Shown: positions 1-7,125 of the stretch, piece after piece | Layout: the number at the start of each line of letters is the position of its first letter | Numbering within the stretch: the first letter of the stretch is position 1 | DNA from: a virus | IMG/VR virus record: IMGVR_UViG_3300046001_009910 | Location: 1 to 21,869 of that record | DNA: 21,869 nucleotides | Direction: 5' to 3' (one strand) | The notes under the pieces: generated by a model | Seen by the model: the letters and a program-made list of their open reading frames with translations, nothing else | Told to the model about the DNA's origin: nothing | The model's database searches: none | Made by a program: the position numbers and the translations under genes

Positions 1-1
1 G

Positions 2-946
2 AGCATTGATGCCGGATATACTCCCGAAGATATTGTCATAAAAAGTAGTAAACAAATTCGTTTATTAACTAAAGGAGCTGAACGTAAATCTACAATGGAT
101 AAATTGTTAAAAGATTTAGAAGGTTCACGTTACGATATAAATTTTAAAGGTTCATCTTTAGGTGCTATTATAGCGGATGATGGTACGGCAATTATTGTTA
201 AACCAAAAGAAAGACAAGGTGGTTTATCTGCTGGTTTAGATAACGAACAAATGCTTGTAGATAGTATAAACCAATACGCTCAAGATGGTCCAATCAACAT
301 CAGATTTAAAGGAACAAACAAATCTTTATCTTACAATGATGTTGTTTCAGCTAAATCTGTAGGTACAGATACAGCCGGTGGAAAAAAAGCAGACGTTCAA
401 TTATTAGATAAAAGCGGTAGTGTTATAGCAAATATTTCTCTTAAAAAAGCAAATGCTGAAATGTGGGAAAGTGCTGATAGACGTTATAAAAATTTAATGC
501 TTAAATTATCTGAAAAACTTTTAGATAGTCCATTCCCAAATGTTGCTTTAAGAACAACAGATAAAAAAGATATCTATCGTTTATATAACCCTGAAACAGG
601 AACAGATTTAGGAGGTCTTGTAATTACAGACTTACCAGACAATGAAAATGAATCTATTGTATTTGGTACTGATAATCCAAAAACAATAGTTATTAAACAT
701 ACATTCCAACCTTCAGACTTTAGCTTTAATAAATCTATATTAACTATAGATTCAGGTACTATCTTTACTGATTTAAAAGATATTGAAGGAACAAAATACG
801 AACCTATTTTAGTAATCAGACACGATGTGACTCGTACTGCAACTAATGGTTTACGTCCTATTGTATATAATGCTTCACATGCTTATAAAGACGGTAAACT
901 TGCTGGCGGTAGACAAGAGTTAACGTATGCTGATGCTATTAAATAA
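2..946 (+). CDS. Partial protein of unknown function, possible PD-(D/E)XK nuclease-like fold
   Basis: The frame is open from the first bases of the window, so the true start lies upstream; the Met codon at 95 is internal or a secondary start. At least 314 residues are visible. Counting from Met 95, an acidic helix with E51 is followed by D100 at the end of a strand, then 14 residues later by a strand ending in S115-L-K117. That D...(S/E)xK spacing recalls the PD-(D/E)XK nuclease core with Ser in place of the usual acidic residue. This is a weak resemblance, not an identification. The rest is a mix of strands and helices with no signal peptide or membrane segment. Its stop codon is fused to a TATTTATA octamer, and the next gene starts 11 bases after the stop. 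The position next to probable capsid-interior proteins would suit a packaged or DNA-acting protein. It could equally be a structural protein. Confidence 0.75.
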   Translation, partial: SIDAGYTPEDIVIKSSKQIRLLTKGAERKSTMDKLLKDLEGSRYDINFKGSSLGAIIADDGTAIIVKPKERQGGLSAGLDNEQMLVDSINQYAQDGPINIRFKGTNKSLSYNDVVSAKSVGTDTAGGKKADVQLLDKSGSVIANISLKKANAEMWESADRRYKNLMLKLSEKLLDSPFPNVALRTTDKKDIYRLYNPETGTDLGGLVITDLPDNENESIVFGTDNPKTIVIKHTFQPSDFSFNKSILTIDSGTIFTDLKDIEGTKYEPILVIRHDVTRTATNGLRPIVYNASHAYKDGKLAGGRQELTYADAIK

Positions 947-954
947 TATTTATA
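947..954 (+). promoter_or_regulatory. TATTTATA octamer fused to stop codon
   Basis: TAATATTTATAA spans 944-955 and includes the stop codon of the first gene. The next ATG is only three bases beyond the octamer, so it cannot act as a normal minus-10 for that start. Confidence 0.45.
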
Positions 955-957
955 ACC

Positions 958-1632
958 ATGGATTTAAAAAAGCTAATTAAAGAAGCTCTTAACAACCGTA
1001 AACCCGATTGTGGCTGTGGTTGTGGAGATGGCTGTGGCAAAACTAAAGCACCTATATTAAACGAAAGTTTAGCACCACGTGAGATATTGTCTGAGGGTTT
1101 GAAATACCATATAGACAATAAAAAACCGCTTACTGAACATGTATACCGTGCTGGATCCGAAAATTATTTTAATCTATGGGCCGAAGCAAGAACATTATAT
1201 ACTCGCGGCATTTTAGACTTTTCAGGTGAAGATTTAGATATTTTAACCGAAACTAATTTAGGTCATTTTGGTATTTATGAAGGTCAAAAGGTTCCATTAG
1301 ATTTTATAATGGAAGAAATTGAAGAAGAATTAGACGAAGCTAAAAAGAAACCTAAAAAAAAGAATCCACCAATTGGAAAACCAAAACGCGGTGGCTCTAA
1401 AAAATTCTACGTTTACGTAAGAAAACCTGGAGGCGGAATTAAAAAAGTATCATTTGGTGATACATCAGGTCTATCAGCCAAAATCAATAACCCAGAGGCA
1501 CGTAGAGCATTTGCTAAAAGACACGATTGTGCTAACAAAAAAGACAGAACAAAAGCTTCATACTGGTCTTGTCGCTTACCTCGCTACGCAAAGTTGCTTG
1601 GTTTGAAATCTAACTTCTCAGGATTCTGGTAA
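958..1632 (+). CDS. DUF5872-like basic protein with Cys-rich N-terminus
   Basis: 224 residues. The N-terminus begins with a short helix ending L-I-K-E before Ala10, then a CxCxCxxxC cluster (C18, C20, C22, C26). A middle acidic helical part (about 60-128) is followed by a very lysine-rich linker (129-149). The C-terminal module (about 149-215) has the order strand YVYV, FGDTSGLS, RRAFAKRHDC, KASYWSCRLPRY. From memory this matches the DUF5872 pattern found in many aquatic phage proteins, often in head-assembly regions. The paired Cys and His residues in that module could bind metal. Sites of the form ILNE-S (35) and ILSE-G (46) resemble T4-type prohead-protease cleavage sites. The start lies three bases after a TATTTATA octamer and the stop overlaps the next start in TAATG. 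A packaged basic internal head protein is the inference; no enzymatic role is evident. Confidence 0.85.
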   Translation: MDLKKLIKEALNNRKPDCGCGCGDGCGKTKAPILNESLAPREILSEGLKYHIDNKKPLTEHVYRAGSENYFNLWAEARTLYTRGILDFSGEDLDILTETNLGHFGIYEGQKVPLDFIMEEIEEELDEAKKKPKKKNPPIGKPKRGGSKKFYVYVRKPGGGIKKVSFGDTSGLSAKINNPEARRAFAKRHDCANKKDRTKASYWSCRLPRYAKLLGLKSNFSGFW

Positions 1633-2057
1633 TGATAAAATTAATTAACATATTAAGTGAAGCGGATGTTGAAAAATGTCCTGCTCCTACTCAAAACATT
1701 GAATTAAACCTTAAAAATAGACAAAAGGCAATCAATGAATATGGGTACGGTCCTTTAAATCCAAACGAACCAAATAATAAATTTTGGCAAGCTAAAGCAG
1801 ATATGTGGAAGCTTGATTCTGTAGAAGAAGCCAAAACATCACTTTGTGGTAATTGTGCCGCATTTGATATTACAACTAAAACATTAGATTGTATAGCTAA
1901 AGGAATAGGTGATGATGAGGGTACAGAAGATCCGTTTGATGTTATTGAAGCAGGTCAATTAGGATACTGCAGGTTTTTAAAATTTAAATGTGCCGCGGCT
2001 CGAACTTGTGATGCTTGGGTTGTAGGTGGTCCTATCACAGATGATAAAGCCGTATAA
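1632..2057 (+). CDS. Small six-cysteine protein, possible metal or Fe-S binder, with capsid-targeting-like N-terminus
   Basis: 141 residues. The N-terminal ten residues end in I-L-S-E before Ala11, closely resembling in length and form the capsid-targeting peptides of T4 internal proteins, which gp21 cuts after Glu10. The C-terminal half carries C72-x2-C75, C87, C113, C120 and C126, with the conserved-looking stretches CGNCAAFD, GYCRF and TCDAWVVGGPI. The pattern resembles a family recurrent in aquatic myoviruses and is loosely like HiPIP-type cysteine spacing. An iron-sulfur or zinc site is plausible but unproven. The start overlaps the previous stop by one base (TAATG), and the following gene begins inside its 3' end. 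Translational coupling across this block is likely. The function is not recognised; a structural role inside or on the head is inferred from context. Confidence 0.85.
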   Translation: MIKLINILSEADVEKCPAPTQNIELNLKNRQKAINEYGYGPLNPNEPNNKFWQAKADMWKLDSVEEAKTSLCGNCAAFDITTKTLDCIAKGIGDDEGTEDPFDVIEAGQLGYCRFLKFKCAAARTCDAWVVGGPITDDKAV

Positions 2058-2304
2058 AGATTTAGAAATCACAGATCAATACATCATCAGAGAGTTCAAC
2101 GAGAACATAGATCCGATTGAACTGCTTTGGCATCGCGATAATGAAGATCGTACAGTTGAAATAATAGGAGAAACAGATTGGAAAGTACAACTTGATAATC
2201 AACTTCCAACTTCTATGAATCAACCCATATTTATACCAAAACATGAGTGGCATCGCGTTATTAAAGGAACAGGTACACTTAAATTAAAAATACACAAATC
2301 GTGA
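2041..2304 (+). CDS. Very small cupin-like protein
   Basis: 87 residues from the ATG at 2041, overlapping the preceding gene by 17 bases. A GTG 15 bases further upstream is possible, but the ATG is preferred. The order is LLWHRD, VEII, WKVQLDN, then FIPKHEWHRVIKGTG followed by LKLKIHK. This is the short one-domain cupin pattern seen repeatedly in T4-like phages of aquatic bacteria: a beta barrel with histidines at WHRD and at HEWHR positioned for metal binding. No catalytic assignment is possible from the sequence. An AGGTGG stretch at 2024-2029 could serve as a distant ribosome site. The stop overlaps the GTG start of the next gene in GTGA, so it belongs to the same coupled cluster. It could be an enzyme fragment, a small binding protein or a virion component. 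Confidence 0.8.
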   Translation: MIKPYKDLEITDQYIIREFNENIDPIELLWHRDNEDRTVEIIGETDWKVQLDNQLPTSMNQPIFIPKHEWHRVIKGTGTLKLKIHKS

Positions 2305-2948
2305 AAGATACATTTGATTTAAGAAAATATTTATACAGTCAAGTTTTACTTGAAGAGATTCCTGGCCCACAAGCTGATGAAGCTGAATTAGATGCTTTAG
2401 ATAAAGAAATTGCATCCGCATTTGCATCAGGTTTAAGCTCATTACAAGGTCAAGTTGCTGAAGTTAAAGAACAAATTGAAGAAGCAGACGATAAATTAGA
2501 TGAAGCTATTGGTTCAATTTTAATTTCTCTTTTCTTATCTGCTCCTAAATTATTAGAAATAGTTGGTGGTATAGTAAATAAAGTTGCTGCTAAATTTTCT
2601 AAAGAAAAAGGTGAAGTACCTCCTGGCGAAGCTTTTATACACGCTGGTCATCACTTAGAAGAAAAATATTTAAGTGTTTTAAAGAAAATTATTAAAGTAA
2701 CAGGTATTGCTAAAAAAGCAAATATTAAATCTGATAGTGAATTAGATGTAGCTGCTAGAGTATTATTATACACAGTATTAGGTGCTGCTGCTATTTCTGC
2801 AGGATTTGCTTCAGCTGAAGCAATCGGTAGTGCATTATCTGGAAAAGGTGTTAGTGCTGCTACATACGGGGCTGCTAAAGGAAGTTTAGCTGGATTAAAA
2901 GGAACAGAAATTGTTCAAGGTGTTAAAAAATTAATAGCTAAAGTATAA
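2301..2948 (+). CDS. Helical protein with hydrophobic segments, candidate internal or ejection protein
   Basis: 215 residues with a GTG start that overlaps the upstream TGA (GTGA). No closer in-frame ATG would preserve the N-terminal helix. Residues 1-20 form a basic-hydrophobic peptide ending VLLEE, a possible prohead-protease site. An acidic coiled-coil-like stretch spans about 25-70. Hydrophobic segments follow at about 70-92 (IGSILISLFLSAPKLLEIV) and 152-180 (LLYTVLGAAAISAGFASAEA), separated by a charged region with a HAGHH motif. Small residues (A, G, S) dominate the C-terminal part, as in membrane-active or pore-like proteins. I do not recognise the family. A protein packed in the head that interacts with the host membrane during ejection is an inference from composition and neighbours; a simple structural protein is the alternative. 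Confidence 0.8.
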   Translation: MKDTFDLRKYLYSQVLLEEIPGPQADEAELDALDKEIASAFASGLSSLQGQVAEVKEQIEEADDKLDEAIGSILISLFLSAPKLLEIVGGIVNKVAAKFSKEKGEVPPGEAFIHAGHHLEEKYLSVLKKIIKVTGIAKKANIKSDSELDVAARVLLYTVLGAAAISAGFASAEAIGSALSGKGVSAATYGAAKGSLAGLKGTEIVQGVKKLIAKV

Positions 2949-2951
2949 GAT

Positions 2952-3689
2952 ATGGCCTCATTTTACATGATAGCAGGATTTAATAAGAACCAAACCGGTT
3001 CTTTAGATACCTATTTTGACAATTTTTCATTTAATCAAAATTCACAAAATTACGCTTATTTAGGAATCCCTTCAGGTTCTTCAAGTCCAACATCATCATT
3101 TTTTACATGGCCTGTTGCAAGTAGAGCAAACTCTACTTTAAGAGATTCACAAATGTATACTCCCTTTCCAACAGGTACTGAAAGAGGAAAATTATACTGG
3201 GTAGAGAAAACAACTTATGCTAATGATGCTAGTATTCCTGATAAAGGAAAATTTGTAGAACTATTACTCCCAGAAGAAGCCGGATATTATATTGTTACAC
3301 CTTCATTAAATGAACCTACATTACAAGCACTTGGAGTGCACATAGCACAATATTCATTTGTTGATGAGGATGATTTATTTGCAAATGGTTGGAAATCTCA
3401 AAGAGGAACACCAAGCGCTTCAAACCCATTAGCATCAGAAGCAAACTGGAATACATTAGTAAATGATCCTTCTTGGGCAGCACCACCGTTTAGTTTTTCA
3501 TTACCTACACCAGGTGATAAAGCTAAAATAGTAGCTAATTTATTAGCTTATACTATTAACAGCCATACTATACAAACCGCTTTAGGATTACCAGTCGCTG
3601 ATTTACTTAAAGGGGCTATTGTATTAGGAGGAAAAACAACATTATTCAGTAATAGTACTTATAAAGGACTTGTACCTTTAGTAGGGTAA
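2952..3689 (+). CDS. Unknown protein, probably structural
   Basis: 245 residues, starting three bases after the previous stop. The sequence is rich in Ser, Asn, Phe, Tyr and Pro in its N-terminal two thirds, with short strand-like stretches (KLYWVEKTTY, FVELLLPEEAGYYIV). The last 60 residues are more helical and hydrophobic (IVANLLAYTIN, VADLLKGAIVLGG). No signal peptide, cysteine cluster or catalytic motif is visible, and I do not recognise the family. It is the last gene of the first transcription block: a strong terminator follows within 55 bases of its stop. A virion component, for example of neck or tail, is the most economical guess from composition and context, with low certainty on role. 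Confidence 0.75.
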   Translation: MASFYMIAGFNKNQTGSLDTYFDNFSFNQNSQNYAYLGIPSGSSSPTSSFFTWPVASRANSTLRDSQMYTPFPTGTERGKLYWVEKTTYANDASIPDKGKFVELLLPEEAGYYIVTPSLNEPTLQALGVHIAQYSFVDEDDLFANGWKSQRGTPSASNPLASEANWNTLVNDPSWAAPPFSFSLPTPGDKAKIVANLLAYTINSHTIQTALGLPVADLLKGAIVLGGKTTLFSNSTYKGLVPLVG

Positions 3690-3698
3690 TAACTTATA

Positions 3699-3717
3699 GA
3701 CGGATTCATAGCCCGTC
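3699..3717 (+). other. Short inverted repeat downstream of the first block
   Basis: GACGG at 3699-3703 pairs with CCGTC at 3713-3717 across a nine-base loop and is followed by a weak T-rich stretch (TTTAATTT). It lies between the stop at 3689 and the strong terminator at 3744. It may help 3'-end formation, but the stem is only five pairs. Confidence 0.35.
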
Positions 3718-3743
3718 GCTTTAATTTAAAAATTTTGACAGCT

Positions 3744-3778
3744 GTGGCGTCACCAAATTTGGAGACGCCACTTTTTTT
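3744..3778 (+). terminator. Strong intrinsic terminator
   Basis: GTGGCGTC (3744-3751) pairs with GACGCCAC (3764-3771). Two further C-G pairs (CC at 3753-3754 with GG at 3761-3762) form inside an A-A mismatch, closing an AAATTT loop. Seven T residues follow at 3772-3778. This ends the first gene block and is followed at once by a TATGTATA octamer that probably opens the next unit. Confidence 0.9.
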
Positions 3779-3785
3779 ATGTATA
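3778..3785 (+). promoter_or_regulatory. TATGTATA octamer, candidate phage promoter
   Basis: The octamer begins in the last T of the terminator and lies 23 bases before the FAD-oxidoreductase start. The same core TATGTAT recurs just after the other terminator-bounded gaps at 14341, 17357 and 18358. It differs from the TATTTATA copies elsewhere in the window by one base. The role as a promoter element is inferred from placement only. Confidence 0.5.
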
Positions 3786-3808
3786 TTTAATAGTTAACAA
3801 TTTATAAT

Positions 3809-5182
3809 ATGAAGAAAATCGTAATTGTAGGAGCAGGAGTAGCAGGTGTAAACGCAGCAACAAAACTTGTTGATAATGGTTATCCTGGTAACATGATCAC
3901 AATCATTGATATGGGTAAAGACCCATACAATCGCAAACCAGAAGAAGTAATGACTGGTTTCTTAGGAGCTGGTGGTTGGTCTGATGGTAAATTAACATAC
4001 CATACAGCAATTGGAGGTCAATTATCTAAATATTGTGGTGAGGATAAAGCAATGGAATTGATGGATCAAGTTATCACCAATTTTAAGCGTTTCCATCCTA
4101 AACCAGAGGAGGTACAATGTTCAAATCCTGAAGCAGAACCAGATTTCATTAAACCATATTTCGGTTTGCGTTTGTTTCCTGTATGGCACGTAGGTACAGA
4201 TTATCTATCTGAAATTGCTAAAAATTGGTATGATTATTTAGTTGAAAAAGGTGTACGATTTCATTGGGAAGCTAAAGTAACATCAATTTTATTTGATAAA
4301 AATATAGTATTTGTTAAAGAATTAAATCAATATCTTATTGAAAAACAAGGTTTCCCCGATTTTGAAGTTTCATATGATGAATTAATTTTTGCAGTAGGTA
4401 AATCAGGTATTGACTTTGCTCAAGAGCTAGCTAATCAATACGAGCTCCCAGACGAACCTAAATCAGTACAAATTGGAGTTCGATTTGAGGCACCACAAAA
4501 ACACTTCCAGAAACTAATCGATGTTTCATACGACTTTAAGTTGTATCGTAAATTTGAAGATAAAGGTGTTTCGCTTCGCTCATTCTGTACAAACAACAAT
4601 GCTGCTTATGTTGCTGTAGAAGAAACATATGGTGATCACAGCTACAATGGCCACGCTAAAAAAGACATGCGTTACCGAAACGATATGACTAATTTTGGTA
4701 TCTTGATGGAAATCAATGGTATTGAAGATCCATTTGCTTGGTCACGTAAAGTAGTAAACGAATTGCAATATGCTGGTACTGGTTTATATTATAGTCCATC
4801 TCGTAAACCATCAACAACTTCAGAAGGTGAAAGAGTTAGCTCAGTTCAAATTGATAATTTAAGTGTTGTAAAACATGGAATGGGTGAATATTGGGATTAT
4901 ATTGAAGACTTTATCGAGGATATGAAAAAAGTATTCCCAACACTACAAGACGATTGGGGTGTTTATGTTCCTGAGGTAAAATATCTTTCACCAGAACCGC
5001 TTGTAAATTATAAAGATCTTAGTTTAACTAAATTTTCAAATGTACACTTTGTAGGTGATGCTCTATCAGCCCGAGGCATTACAGTATCAGGAGCACAAGC
5101 AATTTATGTTTGTGAATCTATACTTGGAGAATGGAAAAAACATGTGTATCTTCTAGATCAAGGAACAGGAGATTTATTTTAA
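3809..5182 (+). CDS. FAD-dependent oxidoreductase (COG2509-like)
   Basis: 457 residues. The N-terminal dinucleotide-binding fold shows IVIVGAGVAGVNAA (GxGxxG at 8-13), followed by an acidic strand end (IIDMG). GGWSDGKL at 55-62, the central RSFCTNNNAAYVAV followed by TYGDHSYNGH, and a C-terminal FAD-contacting GDALSARGITVSGAQA (about 416-431) are the arrangement I associate with the uncharacterised FAD-dependent dehydrogenases of COG2509. No membrane segment is present, so a cytoplasmic flavoenzyme is expected; its substrate is unknown. It is the first gene after a terminator and a TATGTATA element, with an A/T-rich leader and no Shine-Dalgarno site. Such an enzyme is not a virion part, so it is best read as an auxiliary metabolic or nucleic-acid-modifying gene. 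Distant kinship to other flavoproteins, including tRNA-modifying ones, cannot be excluded. Confidence 0.85.
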   Translation: MKKIVIVGAGVAGVNAATKLVDNGYPGNMITIIDMGKDPYNRKPEEVMTGFLGAGGWSDGKLTYHTAIGGQLSKYCGEDKAMELMDQVITNFKRFHPKPEEVQCSNPEAEPDFIKPYFGLRLFPVWHVGTDYLSEIAKNWYDYLVEKGVRFHWEAKVTSILFDKNIVFVKELNQYLIEKQGFPDFEVSYDELIFAVGKSGIDFAQELANQYELPDEPKSVQIGVRFEAPQKHFQKLIDVSYDFKLYRKFEDKGVSLRSFCTNNNAAYVAVEETYGDHSYNGHAKKDMRYRNDMTNFGILMEINGIEDPFAWSRKVVNELQYAGTGLYYSPSRKPSTTSEGERVSSVQIDNLSVVKHGMGEYWDYIEDFIEDMKKVFPTLQDDWGVYVPEVKYLSPEPLVNYKDLSLTKFSNVHFVGDALSARGITVSGAQAIYVCESILGEWKKHVYLLDQGTGDLF

Positions 5183-5186
5183 TATT

Positions 5187-5438
5187 ATGGCAAACCACAA
5201 ATACACCCCCTCTAGAAAACTTACTAAAGCTGATGGTACTATCGCTTATGTGTTTGACAACAAACTTCACAATTGGGAAGGTCCAGCATTGATCCCAGAA
5301 GGTGATAATCGTAAACGTGAATATTATCTTAATGGTATTCAACTTACAGAAGATGATTGGAGAGATGCTCGTAAAAATAGAGAAGGATTACCTTGGTATA
5401 AAAACCCTGGTATGAAAGGACAAACAAATAGATTTTAA
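5187..5438 (+). CDS. Small MORN-like protein
   Basis: 83 residues, starting four bases after the oxidoreductase stop. The core has the order DGTIAYVFDNKLHNWEGPAL, IPEGDNRKREYY, LNGIQLTEDDW. This is the H-N-x-x-G-P-A then Y-Y-x-N-G arrangement of MORN-like repeats also seen in YwqK-type small proteins and in many phage open frames. The C-terminus (GLPWYKNPGMKG) is basic. It has no signal peptide and no catalytic residues that I can point to. A protein-binding adaptor role is possible. It sits in the oxidoreductase-cupin-kinase cassette with spacings of two to four bases, so it is probably co-transcribed. Confidence 0.8.
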   Translation: MANHKYTPSRKLTKADGTIAYVFDNKLHNWEGPALIPEGDNRKREYYLNGIQLTEDDWRDARKNREGLPWYKNPGMKGQTNRF

Positions 5439-5440
5439 TT

Positions 5441-5824
5441 ATGGGACACAAGTATCCACCACTACCTCGCAGAGGAGACGTTCATGAAAAAGCATGGGGT
5501 CATGAACTATGGATTGTGAATGATGATGAGTATTGTGGTAAACTACTTGTATTTGAAAAAGGTAAAAAATTCTCAATGCATTATCATTTGATTAAAAAAG
5601 AATCATGGTATGTAGCTGAAGGAGAATTTGAATATGGTTGGATTAATACAGAAACAGCTTCTCACGAGTCAACTGTGATTCGTCAAGGAGATGTTGTAGA
5701 TTTAGAACGTGGACAACCTCATCAATTGAGAGCACTTACACAAGGTGCTACAATTTTTGAGGTGTCTACAAAACATTACGAAGAAGATAGTTATAGAGTA
5801 CTACCAGGATCATCACAATTATGA
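5441..5824 (+). CDS. Cupin protein, sugar-phosphate-isomerase-like
   Basis: 127 residues forming a single cupin barrel. Motif 1 is FSMHYHLIKKESWYV, giving the metal ligands H47, H49 and E54. Motif 2 is GDVVDLERGQPHQL with H94. The opening HEKAWGHELWIV and the closing FEVSTKHYEEDSYRVLPG resemble the cupin half of mannose-6-phosphate isomerases and related sugar-modifying cupins. A metal-dependent sugar or sugar-phosphate isomerase or epimerase is therefore plausible, but the barrel alone does not fix the substrate. It starts two bases after the MORN-like gene. Its stop overlaps the start of the P-loop kinase in ATGA, so the two are translationally coupled and may act on the same pathway. It is much shorter than full-length mannose-6-phosphate isomerases. 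Confidence 0.85.
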   Translation: MGHKYPPLPRRGDVHEKAWGHELWIVNDDEYCGKLLVFEKGKKFSMHYHLIKKESWYVAEGEFEYGWINTETASHESTVIRQGDVVDLERGQPHQLRALTQGATIFEVSTKHYEEDSYRVLPGSSQL

Positions 5825-6351
5825 AAATAGGTTTTTGCGGCACAATGTCAGTAGGTAAAACAACGCTTGTTAATGCGTTGCAGGAATTACCTGAATTTAA
5901 AAATTATCAGTTTAGAACTGAGCGTTCAAAGTATTTGATGGAATTAGGTATTCCATTAAACACAGATTCAACAATTAAAGGTCAAGTTGTATTTTTGGCT
6001 GAGCGAGCTAGTGAGTTAATGTGTGAAAATATCATTACAGATCGTACTGTAATTGATGTTATGGCGTTTACTAAAGCAGCTAAATCAATTGATCATCATG
6101 AGGCAGAGGATTTTGTTCATTTAGCAACACGTTTACTCCCAGAATATGATCATATTTTTTATGTTTCTCCTGAAGGAGTTGATATAGAAGATAATGGTGT
6201 TCGTGAAACTGATACGGAATATCGTGAATTAATTGATTTTATCATTCAGAATATAATCAAACGTTATAAGTATAAATTTAAAAATTATACAGTTATTAAA
6301 GGTTCTACAGAGGAACGTATTGCACAGGTGAAATCTGCACTTTCTCTGTAA
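5821..6351 (+). CDS. P-loop NTPase/kinase, NadR/AAA_28-like
   Basis: 176 residues. Walker A is GTMSVGKT (7-14) at the extreme N-terminus. A TERSKYLMELGIPL segment follows, then ITDRTVIDVMAF in the place where NadR-type and deoxynucleoside-type kinases put the DR/E residues of their substrate site. The C-terminus is a helix with basic residues. Length and order match the AAA_28/NadR kinase-like group, whose better known members phosphorylate nicotinamide riboside. A nucleoside or small-metabolite kinase is inferred; NAD salvage is only one option. It overlaps the cupin by four bases (ATGA). Its stop codon runs into a TATTTATA element, marking the end of the accessory cassette. Confidence 0.8.
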   Translation: MKIGFCGTMSVGKTTLVNALQELPEFKNYQFRTERSKYLMELGIPLNTDSTIKGQVVFLAERASELMCENIITDRTVIDVMAFTKAAKSIDHHEAEDFVHLATRLLPEYDHIFYVSPEGVDIEDNGVRETDTEYRELIDFIIQNIIKRYKYKFKNYTVIKGSTEERIAQVKSALSL

Positions 6352-6359
6352 TATTTATA
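6352..6359 (+). promoter_or_regulatory. TATTTATA octamer fused to stop codon
   Basis: It forms the 12-mer TAATATTTATAA (6349-6360) with the kinase stop codon. The downstream AAAACCTT and the 22-base distance to the next ATG are repeated at 10960 upstream of another gene, giving a shared TATTTATAA[CT]AAAACCTT. The role is unknown: promoter, processing site or translation-initiation element. Confidence 0.5.
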
Positions 6360-6373
6360 ACAAAACCTTTACA

Positions 6374-6775
6374 ATGAAAAAATCTGAAGCTAAAGAATAC
6401 ATCAAAGAACTTATTGTAGCTGAATTAATAGAAGTTGATGCTGATAAAACTCGTGGTACAGTAGTAATGCCTAAAGCATCAAACCCACAAGACGTTAAAA
6501 AATTAACAGCTCAAGGTATTGATGTTGAATTAAAAGAAGAAGAAGAGGATGTAGAACCAACAGCATCTGATATTGCGGCTAATGCTTCAATTGCTAAATT
6601 ACAATCCAAATACGGTGAAGTAGTTAAGCAAATGAAATCAATTGTAAACAAATACAAATCAGCTGAAGGTACTGAAAAACAAAAATATGTTGATCAATTA
6701 AAGGGTTTAACTAAGCTTAAAAAAGAATTAGAAGCTATGATTAATCCTTCATTGGACGACGAAGACGAAGGATAA
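6374..6775 (+). CDS. Unknown charged coiled-coil protein
   Basis: 133 residues, strongly charged and largely helical. The N-terminal helix EAKEYIKELIVAELIEVD is followed by a short strand-like piece (RGTVVMPKA), an acidic linker with EEEEDVEP (about 56-64), and a coiled-coil-like region (about 72-122) rich in K, Q and E. It ends in an acidic tail DDEDEG. There is no cysteine cluster, membrane segment or catalytic motif, and I do not recognise the family. The N-terminal helix contains YIKE and IVAE, so prohead-protease-type sites are conceivable. It starts 22 bases after a TATTTATA element and overlaps the next start by one base (TAATG). It may be a small structural or assembly protein. Confidence 0.75.
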   Translation: MKKSEAKEYIKELIVAELIEVDADKTRGTVVMPKASNPQDVKKLTAQGIDVELKEEEEDVEPTASDIAANASIAKLQSKYGEVVKQMKSIVNKYKSAEGTEKQKYVDQLKGLTKLKKELEAMINPSLDDEDEG

Positions 6776-7125
6776 TGAAATATATTTATCAAATTCTTAG
6801 TTATGCTGTGGTAATAATCATTACGATTATTATTGTTAATAATCTAAAATTTGCAGGTAATATTGATGCTAAAAATAAAATCGAAGCATTAAATGCACAG
6901 ATCGATTCTTTACAATCTCATGTAGATTCTAACAACGTTAAAATTGCCCAATTAGATTCAGTAGCTACTTTGTATAAAAATAAAGTAGCCGAAGATAAAG
7001 AAAAATTGTCAGGTTTAAAAGCAAAAGCTGACTTATACAAAAACAAATATAATGAAGAACATAATCGTATTACTAAGCTTTCTAATGCTGCCCTTGTTAG
7101 CGAGTTCACAGACTCTTTCGATTGA
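6775..7125 (+). CDS. Membrane-anchored coiled-coil protein, candidate inner-membrane spanin (Rz-like)
   Basis: 116 residues. A single hydrophobic N-terminal segment (about 6-22, ILSYAVVIIITIIIV) is followed by a continuous heptad-rich coiled coil (about 30-105), with no further membrane segment. This is the architecture of Rz-type inner-membrane spanins: N-terminal anchor and periplasmic coiled coil. The next gene starts 74 bases before this one ends, in the +1 frame, the arrangement classically seen for Rz/Rz1. No sequence identity to a known Rz can be claimed. It sits directly upstream of the terminase. Alternatives are a small tail or assembly factor with a membrane anchor. Confidence 0.75.
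   Translation: MKYIYQILSYAVVIIITIIIVNNLKFAGNIDAKNKIEALNAQIDSLQSHVDSNNVKIAQLDSVATLYKNKVAEDKEKLSGLKAKADLYKNKYNEEHNRITKLSNAALVSEFTDSFD

Noticed and set aside
2026-2040. GTG start for the small cupin gene
   Set aside because: It would deepen the overlap with the upstream gene and has no ribosome site; the ATG at 2041 is simpler.
5118-5342. Minus-strand frame with Phe/Ile-rich N-terminus
   Set aside because: It spans the junction of two well-supported + strand genes and reflects AT-rich antisense sequence.
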